This document shows positions 1 through 5,095 of a stretch of DNA of 5,095 bases, in pieces. Made by a program: the position numbers and the translations under genes. The DNA is from Dehalococcoidia bacterium (GTDB lineage Bacteria > Chloroflexota > Dehalococcoidia > UBA3495 > JAAXIE01): positions 1 through 5,095 of the forward strand of contig JAAXIE010000053.1 of the NCBI GenBank assembly GCA_012270525.1, in the 5' to 3' direction. How positions within the stretch are numbered: the stretch's first letter is position 1; each line of letters opens with the position of its first letter. The notes under the pieces are model-generated. The model ran no database searches, was not told the origin of the DNA, and saw nothing but the letters and a program-made list of their open reading frames with translations.

Positions 1-261
1 CCTACGTTTCTGGCGCGGAGCCTGGAGGTGCGCGAGGTGCGCCCGCTGGGCGATTCGGGACACCATCTCAGGTTGAAGCTGCGGGAAAACGGGGCGACCT
101 TCGATGCTGCTGCCTTCCGCCTAGCCGAACGGTGGCAGGAAGGCGTGGGATGGATCGACGCGGTCTACCGCTTGGAGACGGAGTGGCGAGGTGGCTCGGA
201 GGTGGTGTCACTGAGACTTCTGGACTTCAGGCCGACGGCGGGCACATCAGCTGTTTCCTGA
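1..261 (+). CDS. recJ: RecJ single-stranded-DNA exonuclease, C-terminal fragment
   Basis: This is the last 86 codons of a gene that enters from the left edge, read in frame 1 and ending in TGA. The protein begins PTFLARSLEVREVRPLGDSG and contains HHLRLKLRENG, FDAAAFRL and a closing LRLLDFRP. This pattern matches the C-terminal OB-fold DNA-binding domain of RecJ, the 5'-3' single-stranded DNA exonuclease used in recombinational and mismatch repair in the cytoplasm. The catalytic DHH and DHHA1 domains would lie outside the window, so no active-site residue can be checked. A GTG at 28 could be taken as a start, but the homology-like sequence already runs from codon 1, so the gene is simply cut by the window. 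Its last 15 bases overlap the end of lgt, which is convergent. The assignment rests on pattern memory of a short, weakly conserved domain. Confidence 0.8.
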   Translation, partial: PTFLARSLEVREVRPLGDSGHHLRLKLRENGATFDAAAFRLAERWQEGVGWIDAVYRLETEWRGGSEVVSLRLLDFRPTAGTSAVS

Positions 262-1200
262 TTCGGTGGAGGCGGTGCGACGGCGAGGCGGGGCTTGGGG
301 GGTCTGGGGACGGCGAGGGCCGGGGCGCACCAACTGGGCCTTGTAGGCCAGAAGAGGCACCACGATTATCAGGATGGCGATGCAGACCAACTGGGCCTGA
401 TTCAGGTCCCATATCTTGTCGTCGTCCAAGCGCAGGAAGCTGATGAAGAAGCGGCCGATGGCGTACAGGCCACCATAGAGGGCGAAGATCATGCCGTCGG
501 GACGCAGGCGGTCGCGCATGAACCAGACGACTCCGAGGATGGCCAAGTCCAGTAGCATCTCGTAGACGACGGCGGGATGGGTGGGGGTGCGGGCGATTAT
601 GCCCTCGGCGGCTGCGAGGGCGGAGTTGGCGTAGAGGGCCACAGTTTCGGGGTGGGTATACACGACGGCCCATGGCAGGCTGGTGGCGGTGGCGAAGTGC
701 TCGCCGTTGATTATGTCGCCCACACGGCCGATTATCATGGCGATGAGAAGAGCAGGGGTGGCGACGTCGGCGAGACGGCCCACACTGGGCAGGTCTGCCT
801 TCGCGGGCTCTCCCAACCAACGAAAATATTTGCCCCAGAAGGCGAGGAATCTGGGGTGGTTGCGGATGATCATGTAGGCGGCGCCGAGGACGAATCCGCC
901 GGAGATGGCGCCGATGATGGTGATGCCACCGCTCCATACCTGGAAGACCCGTGTGAGGTCGGAGCTGTAGTAGGCCCACTGGTCCTGGACGTGCAGGGCA
1001 CGGGAGCCGATGATGCCGCCGATGATGCACCAGAGGGCTACCGAGTATATGGCGTCGGAGTTGAGTCCCTGTCGCTTGCCCAACTGGGCGGTGATAACCA
1101 CGGCGGCGGCGACGGCGATGAAGGTGAACAACCCGTGCCACGTGAGGGTGAACCCGCCAGCACTGAACAGTGTGGGGTCCATCCCGATGCGAATTTCCAT
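247..1200 (-). CDS. lgt: Phosphatidylglycerol--prolipoprotein diacylglyceryl transferase
   Basis: Lgt is an inner-membrane enzyme that moves a diacylglyceryl group from phosphatidylglycerol to the lipobox cysteine of prolipoproteins, the first step of lipoprotein maturation. The 317-residue product has about seven hydrophobic segments (near 17-39, 50-68, 93-113, 145-160, 213-227, 238-256 and 270-286). Family landmarks are LTWHG at 19-23, VWSGG at 88-92, the Lgt signature GRVGDIINGE at 158-167, HPAVVYE at 208-214 and GRFFISFLR at 249-257. By alignment from memory, R159, E167, H208 and R250 correspond to E. coli R143, E151, H196 and R239, while E. coli H103 and N146 are I96 and D162. The tail from about 292 is proline- and arginine-rich. 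I chose the ATG at 1200 because it overlaps the ispE stop as TAATG, with AGGA three bases before it, which is typical of translational coupling. An ATG at 1224 would lie inside ispE. The gene is last in the rsmA-ispE-lgt block. Confidence 0.95.
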   Translation of the reverse strand: MEIRIGMDPTLFSAGGFTLTWHGLFTFIAVAAAVVITAQLGKRQGLNSDAIYSVALWCIIGGIIGSRALHVQDQWAYYSSDLTRVFQVWSGGITIIGAISGGFVLGAAYMIIRNHPRFLAFWGKYFRWLGEPAKADLPSVGRLADVATPALLIAMIIGRVGDIINGEHFATATSLPWAVVYTHPETVALYANSALAAAEGIIARTPTHPAVVYEMLLDLAILGVVWFMRDRLRPDGMIFALYGGLYAIGRFFISFLRLDDDKIWDLNQAQLVCIAILIIVVPLLAYKAQLVRPGPRRPQTPQAPPRRRTASTESGNS

Positions 1201-2066
1201 TAGTCCTGGCAAATCGACTCCCAACCCTTCTCTATGGTGCTAACAAGGTATGTCGGCCAGCCCTCATCTTGCAAGTGCTTCCTGACCCGTTCCCCCTTGG
1301 TCTGGGAGTCAAACAGGGAATAGAGACCTGGGCCGCTGCCACACAGGTGGACCTCGGAAGCTCCGGCAAGATGCAATGCGCGCCTGGCGTCGTCGAAGCC
1401 GGGGTAGACGTGGCTGGCTACGGCGTCGAAAGTGTTGTAGAGGGGCTGAGACGGGAAGCATCCCTGCTGGATGGCCTGGGTCGCCATCCGGCAGGCGGCA
1501 CCGTCGGAATAGGTATCGGGCGGCAGGCTGCGGTAGAGCCGGCCCGTCTTTCCTTCCAGGTTGATATCGGGGTACAGGAGCAACACCCATCTCCGGGGCA
1601 CCGAAGGCAGGACGGTCACGCGGTCACCGCGACCGTCGGCCCTGGCGGTGCCTCCCACGAGGAAAAAGGGCACGTCAGAACCGAGTCCGGCTGCGATGTG
1701 GGACAACTCCGGCAAAGGCATCTGCAGCCCCCATAACCGGACCAAGCCAGCGAGGGTGGCGGCCGCGTCGCTGCTGCCACCACCCAAGCCCATGGGGGCA
1801 GGAATACGCTTTTCCAAGTGGATGCGGGCCCCATGGGATACCCCGGCGAATTCTCTCAACCGAGTGGCGGCCTGCCATACGAGGTTGTCCTCGCGGTCCA
1901 GACTTTCTTCAGAGCATGTCAACTGCAGAGTCGACGACCGTTCGAGGTGGAGGATGTCGTAGAGAGCGATGTTCTGGAGGATACTCGCAATCTCGTGGTA
2001 GCCGTCGGGGCGACGGCGCAATACTTCGAGGACGAGGTTAACCTTGGCGTAGGCGCGCAATCGCAT
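1200..2066 (-). CDS. ispE: 4-diphosphocytidyl-2-C-methyl-D-erythritol kinase
   Basis: IspE is a cytoplasmic GHMP kinase that phosphorylates the 2-hydroxyl of CDP-methylerythritol with ATP, the fourth step of the MEP route to isoprenoid precursors. The 288-residue length is usual for the family. The N-terminus AYAKVNLVLEVLRRRPDGYH (5-24) carries the conserved lysine K8 and the DGYH motif. The GHMP ATP-binding loop PMGLGGGSSDAAATL is at 91-105. LGSDVPFFL at 128-136 holds the expected catalytic aspartate D131, and the C-terminal GHMP motif appears as CGSGPG at 242-247. No key residue appears lost. Only three bases separate it from the end of rsmA. A GGAG at 2078-2075, inside the rsmA tail, sits eight bases before the ATG and supports this start. 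The stop codon shares one base with the lgt start. The gene therefore points to a complete MEP pathway, not the mevalonate pathway, in this organism. Confidence 0.97.
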   Translation of the reverse strand: MRLRAYAKVNLVLEVLRRRPDGYHEIASILQNIALYDILHLERSSTLQLTCSEESLDREDNLVWQAATRLREFAGVSHGARIHLEKRIPAPMGLGGGSSDAAATLAGLVRLWGLQMPLPELSHIAAGLGSDVPFFLVGGTARADGRGDRVTVLPSVPRRWVLLLYPDINLEGKTGRLYRSLPPDTYSDGAACRMATQAIQQGCFPSQPLYNTFDAVASHVYPGFDDARRALHLAGASEVHLCGSGPGLYSLFDSQTKGERVRKHLQDEGWPTYLVSTIEKGWESICQD

Positions 2067-2069
2067 TGT

Positions 2070-2927
2070 TCAGGCTCCGGCCTGATGTCTACGGAGCCAA
2101 CTGCGGTACAACGAGACCCATTCATCGAGGGAAAGGGTGCCGGGACGGCGGATGGGGTCGATGGATGCGCCTTCCAGGATGATCAAGCCCTCTGCGGGGG
2201 TCGTGTTGAGTCCGCGGGCCAGGGCGTTGTGCAACTGCTTACGGCGTGCGGAGAAGGCGGCCTTTGCGAGTTTGAAGAATGGGGGAGCGTCGGCTGACGG
2301 CAACAGGGGTTGTGGCCTGACGTCGATCCTCACGACGGCGGAGTGGACTTTCGGGGGTGGTCTGAAGGCGGAAGGGGGAACGGAGCAGACCAGGGAGGCG
2401 TTGCCATAGAACTGGACGGCGAGGGAAAGGAGGTCCATCTTGCCGGGAACGGCAACCATGGACAGGCCGACCTCCTGTTGCACCATGACCACCAACATTT
2501 GGGGACGGGGTTCGTGTTCGAGCAATCGTCGCACGATGGGGTTGGCCGCGTAGTAGGGGAGGTTGGCGATGATTTTCCAAGTCGAATACGGCAAGGACGA
2601 ACCGGGTAGCGTGAAGGGGCGGTAATCGCAACTGCGGGCATCATCGCAGAGGACCTGAAGGTTCGGAGGGTTGCCTAGACGCTGCGGGAGGACTTCGGAG
2701 AGGTAGGGATCCACTTCGATGGCAACCACGCGACCGGCCCGGTGGACCAACTGGGAAGTGAGCACACCACGCCCAGGGCCGATTTCCACCACCAAATCGG
2801 AGGGTTTCAGGTCGCCAGCATCCAGGATTCTATCGACGACATGGTGGTCGAGGAGGAAATGTTGACCGAGGGACCTGGCGGGGCGACGACGCTTAGTTGC
2901 GCCGGATGAGGAGACCGGAGTGGTCAT
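2070..2927 (-). CDS. rsmA: 16S rRNA (adenine1518-N6/adenine1519-N6)-dimethyltransferase
   Basis: RsmA (KsgA) uses S-adenosylmethionine to dimethylate two adjacent adenines in the 3' terminal helix of 16S rRNA late in small-subunit assembly. The 285-residue protein shows the family landmarks in order: SLGQHFLLD at 19-27, the SAM-binding motif VVEIGPGRGVLT at 46-57, AIEVD at 69-73, CDDA at 94-97, the catalytic NLPYY at 122-126, VQQEVG at 149-154 and FRPPPKVHSAVV at 188-199. KAAFSARRKQLHNAL at 222-236 belongs to the C-terminal helical domain. The N-terminal residues 1-18 are basic and unstructured-looking. The arginine usually found after the QKEVA-type motif appears to be replaced (EVGLSM). The ATG at 2927 is the only plausible start, but no Shine-Dalgarno is visible before it. 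The gene begins 20 bases after the inferred 3' end of the SRP RNA and three bases before ispE, with which it is probably cotranscribed. Confidence 0.96.
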   Translation of the reverse strand: MTTPVSSSGATKRRRPARSLGQHFLLDHHVVDRILDAGDLKPSDLVVEIGPGRGVLTSQLVHRAGRVVAIEVDPYLSEVLPQRLGNPPNLQVLCDDARSCDYRPFTLPGSSLPYSTWKIIANLPYYAANPIVRRLLEHEPRPQMLVVMVQQEVGLSMVAVPGKMDLLSLAVQFYGNASLVCSVPPSAFRPPPKVHSAVVRIDVRPQPLLPSADAPPFFKLAKAAFSARRKQLHNALARGLNTTPAEGLIILEGASIDPIRRPGTLSLDEWVSLYRSWLRRHQAGA

Positions 2928-2947
2928 GAGAGTGGATGGGTAAGAGA

Positions 2948-3209
2948 CCGTGCACCGCCCGTCGACGAGGGCCCATGGACGTGTCCTTCAGAGTAGCTCC
3001 AGCCAGGCAAGCCCACGGCACCCGAAGGCCCCTGCTTACCGTTGCTCCTTCCGGCCTGGCGGGGTTCACAGGTCTCCGCCGCGTGGGACCCAGCCTTCCA
3101 TACTACACTTTCGGGATAGAGGCGCATCGGCCAAGCCTCGGGGGGGAATTCGACCTCGCTGTAGCGGATTGCGAGTTCAGGGCACCGCTAGCTCCCCGCC
3201 TAGCACGGC
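2948..3209 (-). ncRNA. ffs: Signal recognition particle RNA, large bacterial form with Alu domain
   Basis: This is the RNA scaffold of the signal recognition particle, which with Ffh delivers nascent membrane and secreted proteins to FtsY. The S-domain core is plain on the minus strand: ACCTGTGAACCCCGCCAGG leads to the GGAA tetraloop at 3052-3049, then GGAGCAACGGTAAGCAGG. The 5' part (GTGCTAGGCGGGGAGCTAGC, GGTGCCCTGAACTCGCAAT, GGTCGAATTCC) matches the Alu domain of large bacterial SRP RNAs as I remember them from actinobacteria. The ends pair: CCGTGC at 3208-3203 with GCACGG at 2953-2948. Further in, CGAGG at 3140-3136 pairs with CCTCG at 2970-2966, and CCCACG at 3087-3082 with CGTGGG at 3017-3012. 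These helices set the length at about 262 bases and agree with a promoter placed just upstream. Exact ends are inferred to within a few bases. The helix 8 tip is unusually short. Confidence 0.93.
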
Positions 3210-3218
3210 CTCGTCATC

Positions 3219-3248
3219 ATGGTAGGCCAGGGGTACGGCGGGTGTCAA
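3219..3248 (-). promoter_or_regulatory. Sigma-70-type promoter of the SRP RNA
   Basis: On the minus strand a perfect -35 box TTGACA (3248-3243) is followed by an 18-base spacer and a -10 box TACCAT (3224-3219, four of six matches). Transcription would begin about 6-9 bases later, near 3212-3210, exactly where the paired end of the large SRP RNA is placed. It is also the only strong promoter I see before rsmA-ispE-lgt, so it may drive all of them. Confidence 0.75.
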
Positions 3249-3365
3249 ACGGGGCCGGGGGTGAGAGAGTTTCGGACTGCTGTGAGGGTGGATTTCTGTG
3301 CGGGCGGATACGAGTAGGCAGGTGTTCCGGATGGTTGGCGACAGGGTTAGGATACGTTGGAGATA

Positions 3366-3395
3366 TTGACCTGCAGGAAGGCACTCGTATAGGCT
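3366..3395 (+). promoter_or_regulatory. Sigma-70-type promoter of tRNA-Lys
   Basis: The -35 box TTGACC (3366-3371) matches five of six consensus bases. Two overlapping -10 choices follow: TATAGG at 3388-3393 with a 16-base spacer, or TAGGCT at 3390-3395 with an 18-base spacer. Transcription would start near 3401, leaving a leader of about 40 bases before the mature tRNA-Lys. It faces away from the SRP RNA promoter. The roughly 115 bases between the two promoters show nothing else I can identify. Confidence 0.6.
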
Positions 3396-3440
3396 AGACG
3401 ATGGCTACAGCAACGGACCATATGCACGCAGTTGTCTCCT

Positions 3441-3516
3441 GGCCCGCTAGCTCAACTGGCAGAGCAGCTGACTCTTAATCAGCAGGTTCTCGGTTCGACC
3501 CCGAGGCGGGTCACCA
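3441..3516 (+). tRNA. tRNA-Lys (anticodon CTT), CCA encoded
   Basis: The complete cloverleaf can be drawn by hand. The acceptor stem is GGCCCGC (3441-3447) with GCGGGTC (3506-3512), including one G-T wobble. The D stem is GCTC/GAGC (3450-3453, 3462-3465). The anticodon stem GCTGA/TCAGC (3467-3471, 3479-3483) encloses the loop CTCTTAA, with anticodon CTT at 3474-3476 reading AAG lysine codons. The variable loop AGGTT is at 3484-3488 and the T stem is CTCGG/CCGAG with loop TTCGACC. The discriminator A is at 3513 and the CCA end is genomically encoded at 3514-3516. A strong promoter lies about 45 bases upstream. Confidence 0.98.
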
Positions 3517-3531
3517 CCAGGAAATCCGGTC

Positions 3532-3570
3532 AGCCCGGCTGTCCCTCCATGATGGGAAGGGCTTATTCTT
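3532..3570 (+). terminator. Possible weak intrinsic terminator after tRNA-Lys
   Basis: AGCCC (3532-3536) can pair with GGGCT (3559-3563), and inside it CCC with GGG, to make an imperfect hairpin with an internal loop. It is followed by the broken T-rich run TTATTCTT. This would separate tRNA-Lys from the HPP-family gene, but the stem is irregular and the T tract is interrupted, so read-through into the downstream gene is also possible. Confidence 0.3.
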
Positions 3571-3603
3571 GAAGCTTTCCAGCCTGACGGTTAAGGGCCC
3601 TCT

Positions 3604-4188
3604 ATGCACCTGAGTGTGCGGTTCTCCCGCCCAAGACCTCCAGTACGCCTGCGGGCACACCTGCACCGGGTCTCTGTATCTGCAGCCGGAATAGCCTTCC
3701 GGCGAGGCTTGACTCTCCTCTTCGACCCAAAGGTCAAGACGCATTTCCGGTGGTATGTTTTCCAGTGCCTGCTGGCTGCGGCGACGCTGGGGGTGATTCT
3801 CTCGATCGTGGACGCGGTTGACCGTGCGGTAATCGTGGCGGCCATAGCGTCCACTGCCTTCGTTCTTTTCGTCACGCCGAGCAGCCCGATGGCCCGTACG
3901 CGCAACGTGATAGGGGGGCACCTGGTGGCACTGCTGGTAGGGACTGCTGCCTCGCATCTGCCCATAGACACGGCCTTGCATTTTGCGGTGGAGGGGTCCC
4001 TGGCGGTGGGGTTCGCGCTGTTTCTGATGGCAGCCACCGATACCGAGCATGGTCCTGCTGCTGGGACGGCCCTGGCGGTGGTTATCGGGGGCTTCAGTTG
4101 GAGTCTTGCTGCTCTACTGGGGACAAGCATACTGGTGCTGGCTGTGGCACAACGGCTGCTGAGGCCCCATCTACACGACCTGTACTAG
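3604..4188 (+). CDS. HPP family integral membrane protein, function unknown
   Basis: The 194-residue protein has about five hydrophobic stretches (near 52-69, 75-91, 101-118, 128-144 and 152-183; the last is long enough for one or two helices) after a basic, mostly soluble N-terminus of about 45 residues. Two segments match the HPP family as I know it. TPSSPMARTRNVIGGHLVALLVG at 91-113 corresponds to the family's AxPRNVVGGH block. DTEHGPAAGTALAVV at 146-160 corresponds to the signature HPPAGATAL, although the second residue of the HPP triplet is glycine here. Proteins of this family are uncharacterised membrane proteins, often guessed to be transporters; nitrite transport has been reported for a chloroplast and cyanobacterial member. 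AAGGG at 3593-3597, six bases before the ATG, supports this start. No strong promoter is visible, so it may rely on read-through from tRNA-Lys. The family call is fairly sure; the substrate is unknown. Confidence 0.85.
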   Translation: MHLSVRFSRPRPPVRLRAHLHRVSVSAAGIAFRRGLTLLFDPKVKTHFRWYVFQCLLAAATLGVILSIVDAVDRAVIVAAIASTAFVLFVTPSSPMARTRNVIGGHLVALLVGTAASHLPIDTALHFAVEGSLAVGFALFLMAATDTEHGPAAGTALAVVIGGFSWSLAALLGTSILVLAVAQRLLRPHLHDLY

Positions 4189-4278
4189 GGCGGGTCCGCG
4201 AACCAGGAGATTGGGGGCAGGCAACGATGCGACCTGTTGAAGAATGTTCCGGGTTGGAAGATAGGGCAGGTGCGCGGG

Positions 4279-4307
4279 TTGACCATGGGTTGGGCGATAC
4301 ATAGCAT
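4279..4307 (+). promoter_or_regulatory. Sigma-70-type promoter of the cyclase-family gene
   Basis: TTGACC (4279-4284) and TAGCAT (4302-4307) are separated by an ideal 17 bases. Transcription would start about 4313-4315, just at the ribosome binding site, giving a very short leader of roughly 12 bases. I saw no operator-like inverted repeat around it. Confidence 0.65.
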
Positions 4308-4314
4308 GGACTAT

Positions 4315-4320
4315 GGAGGT
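4315..4320 (+). promoter_or_regulatory. Shine-Dalgarno of the cyclase-family gene
   Basis: GGAGGT lies five bases before the ATG at 4326. It is the strongest ribosome binding site in the window and fixes that start codon. Confidence 0.85.
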
Positions 4321-4325
4321 GCTTC

Positions 4326-4955
4326 ATGGCTTACCACGATATCTCCCTGAACCTGTCGGAAGAGACGGCACGCTGGATCAACTCGGCACCCTACGAGTTG
4401 GCCGAGCGCAGGCGTACCAGCAGGGGCGATTCTGCGAACAGTTCGGCGGTAAACATGAGCGTCCATGCTGGGACGCACCTGGATGCTCCGTTCCATTTCA
4501 TCGAGGGAGGAACGACCATCGACGAGATTCCGGTGGAGGCCTTTGTTGGGCCTGCGCTGGTGCACGAGGTCGATGCTGGGAGGTACATCACCCGGGAGCA
4601 CGTGGAGGCCATACCGTTGCAGGGTGATACGAAGGTGTTGTTCAAGACCCGCAACTCCAAGCTGCTGCACGAGCCGGAGTACGTGGCGGACTTTGCCGCT
4701 TTTTCGGTGGAGGCCGCGGAGGCGCTGGTGAGCCGAGGGGTGCGTTTGGTGGGACTGGACTATCTTTCGGTAGCTCACGCTGACAGCCAGGTACCGGTGC
4801 ATCTCGCTTTCCTCAACCATGGGGTGGTGCTACTGGAAGGGATCGACCTCTCGGATATCGAGCCGGGTCGGTACGAGTTGATGGCCGTTCCGTTACGTCT
4901 ACGCGGTGCCGATGGGGCTCCCTGCCGGGCCATATTGCGCGATCTTCCAGGCTAG
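4326..4955 (+). CDS. Cyclase family protein (kynurenine formamidase-like metal hydrolase)
   Basis: The 209-residue protein belongs to the cyclase/KynB superfamily, metal-dependent hydrolases that open or form cyclic amides and esters. Members include bacterial kynurenine formamidase and isatin hydrolase. The metal-binding signature HxGTHxDxPxH is seen as HAGTHLDAPFH at 47-57 (H47, H51, D53, H57). KTRNS at 107-111 and GLDYLSV at 143-149 follow the family pattern. HLAFLNHGVVLLEGIDL at 159-175 supplies H159 and E171, spaced as the later conserved His/Glu pair, and a typical end follows (PGRYELMAVPLRLRGADGAPCRAIL). The start is DISLNLS, as expected, and the length is normal. The protein is predicted cytoplasmic, with no signal peptide. 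No tryptophan-degradation gene is nearby, so kynurenine formamidase should not be assumed; other amides or lactones are equally possible. It has its own promoter and a strong ribosome binding site, and appears to be a single-gene unit. Confidence 0.9.
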   Translation: MAYHDISLNLSEETARWINSAPYELAERRRTSRGDSANSSAVNMSVHAGTHLDAPFHFIEGGTTIDEIPVEAFVGPALVHEVDAGRYITREHVEAIPLQGDTKVLFKTRNSKLLHEPEYVADFAAFSVEAAEALVSRGVRLVGLDYLSVAHADSQVPVHLAFLNHGVVLLEGIDLSDIEPGRYELMAVPLRLRGADGAPCRAILRDLPG

Positions 4956-5003
4956 GACCATCGCGGATAGGGCCGTGGTAGAATCGGTGGCGTTGCTTGT
5001 GCA

Positions 5004-5033
5004 GTGACACCACGTTCCTTCCCCGACTATAGA
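5004..5033 (+). promoter_or_regulatory. Candidate promoter of tRNA-Leu
   Basis: GTGACA (5004-5009, five of six matches to TTGACA) and TATAGA (5028-5033) are separated by 18 bases, which would start transcription about 30 bases before the tRNA. A competing upstream candidate is the extended -10 element TGGTAGAAT at 4976-4984, which lacks a recognisable -35 box. Either or both could serve the tRNA. Confidence 0.5.
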
Positions 5034-5070
5034 GGGCGGTGCGTCGCTGACTGATGGTCTTCGTGCACTT

Positions 5071-5095
5071 GGGGAAGTGTCGGAATTGGCAGACG
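5071..5095 (+). tRNA. tRNA-Leu, 5' part only (cut by window edge)
   Basis: The last 25 bases hold a probable acceptor strand GGGGAAG, then TG and TCGGAATTGGCAGACG, which is the D-arm pattern characteristic of leucine tRNAs (compare GCGGAATTGGTAGACGC in E. coli). The anticodon, long variable arm and 3' half lie beyond the window, so the isoacceptor cannot be named. Confidence 0.8.

Noticed and set aside
227..1141. A 304-codon minus-strand open frame overlapping nearly all of lgt.
   Set aside because: It is a shifted frame of lgt, dominated by Arg, His and Pro, with no family pattern.
577..1203. A 208-codon plus-strand open frame antisense to lgt.
   Set aside because: Glycine- and acid-rich composition typical of a mirror frame; lgt on the other strand is unmistakable.
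3000..3105. A small 4.5S-type SRP RNA of about 95 bases, with TAGTAT at 3105-3100 as its -10 box.
   Set aside because: The upstream Alu-type sequence, the terminal CCGTGC/GCACGG pairing and the TTGACA promoter at 3248 fit the large form much better, and no -35 box lies at the right distance from TAGTAT.
3249..3365. Intergenic stretch between the divergent SRP RNA and tRNA-Lys promoters, examined for a further RNA or regulator site.
   Set aside because: G-rich, with no stable palindrome, repeat or coding signal that I could support.
2936..3397. A 153-codon plus-strand open frame, and a minus-strand frame at 2924-3127 that ends overlapping the rsmA start.
   Set aside because: Both cover the SRP RNA gene or its promoter, resemble no family and have low-complexity GC-driven composition.
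3401..3480. A short plus-strand frame beginning ATGGCTACAGC just before tRNA-Lys, considered as a leader peptide.
   Set aside because: It runs through the tRNA into its anticodon loop, has no ribosome binding site and starts where transcription itself is expected to begin.
3511..4130. Two 179-codon minus-strand open frames opposite the HPP-family gene, one reaching into tRNA-Lys.
   Set aside because: They are antisense to a recognised membrane protein and rich in Arg/Ser/Thr as expected from frame-shifted GC-rich DNA; no ribosome binding site or family match.

Overview
This is an ordinary GC-rich bacterial housekeeping segment with compact gene spacing. Two tRNAs are present; the complete one encodes its own CCA end, and most of the genes I placed have a sigma-70-type promoter. 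The SRP RNA is the large form with an Alu domain, as in Firmicutes, Actinobacteria and related lineages, not the short 4.5S form of proteobacteria. The Lgt sequence (GDIINGEH in place of the E. coli GNFINGEL) and the mix of genes make me lean to Chloroflexota. That is inference from remembered families, not a demonstrated placement.

Left part, 1-3250. The 3' end of recJ (+) enters from the left and overlaps tail-to-tail by 15 bases with a minus-strand block. Read in its own direction, that block is SRP RNA (3209 to 2948), rsmA/ksgA (2927 to 2070), ispE (2066 to 1200) and lgt (1200 to 247). The genes are packed with gaps of 20, 3 and -1 bases. One strong promoter (TTGACA-N18-TACCAT) lies just before the SRP RNA, and I see no promoter or clear terminator inside the block. 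The block could therefore be one transcription unit joining protein targeting (SRP RNA), ribosome maturation (RsmA), isoprenoid precursor synthesis (IspE) and lipoprotein modification (Lgt).

Right part, 3250-5095, all on the plus strand. A promoter precedes tRNA-Lys(CTT). A small HPP-family membrane protein of unknown function follows. Next is a cyclase/kynurenine-formamidase-family metal hydrolase with its own promoter and an excellent Shine-Dalgarno. The first 25 bases of a tRNA-Leu run off the right edge.

I found no mobile element, CRISPR array, toxin-antitoxin, defence locus or other candidate novel system. The points most worth a second look are the large SRP RNA lying 20 bases before rsmA with no visible rsmA ribosome binding site, and an unusual, compensated shortening at the tip of SRP RNA helix 8.
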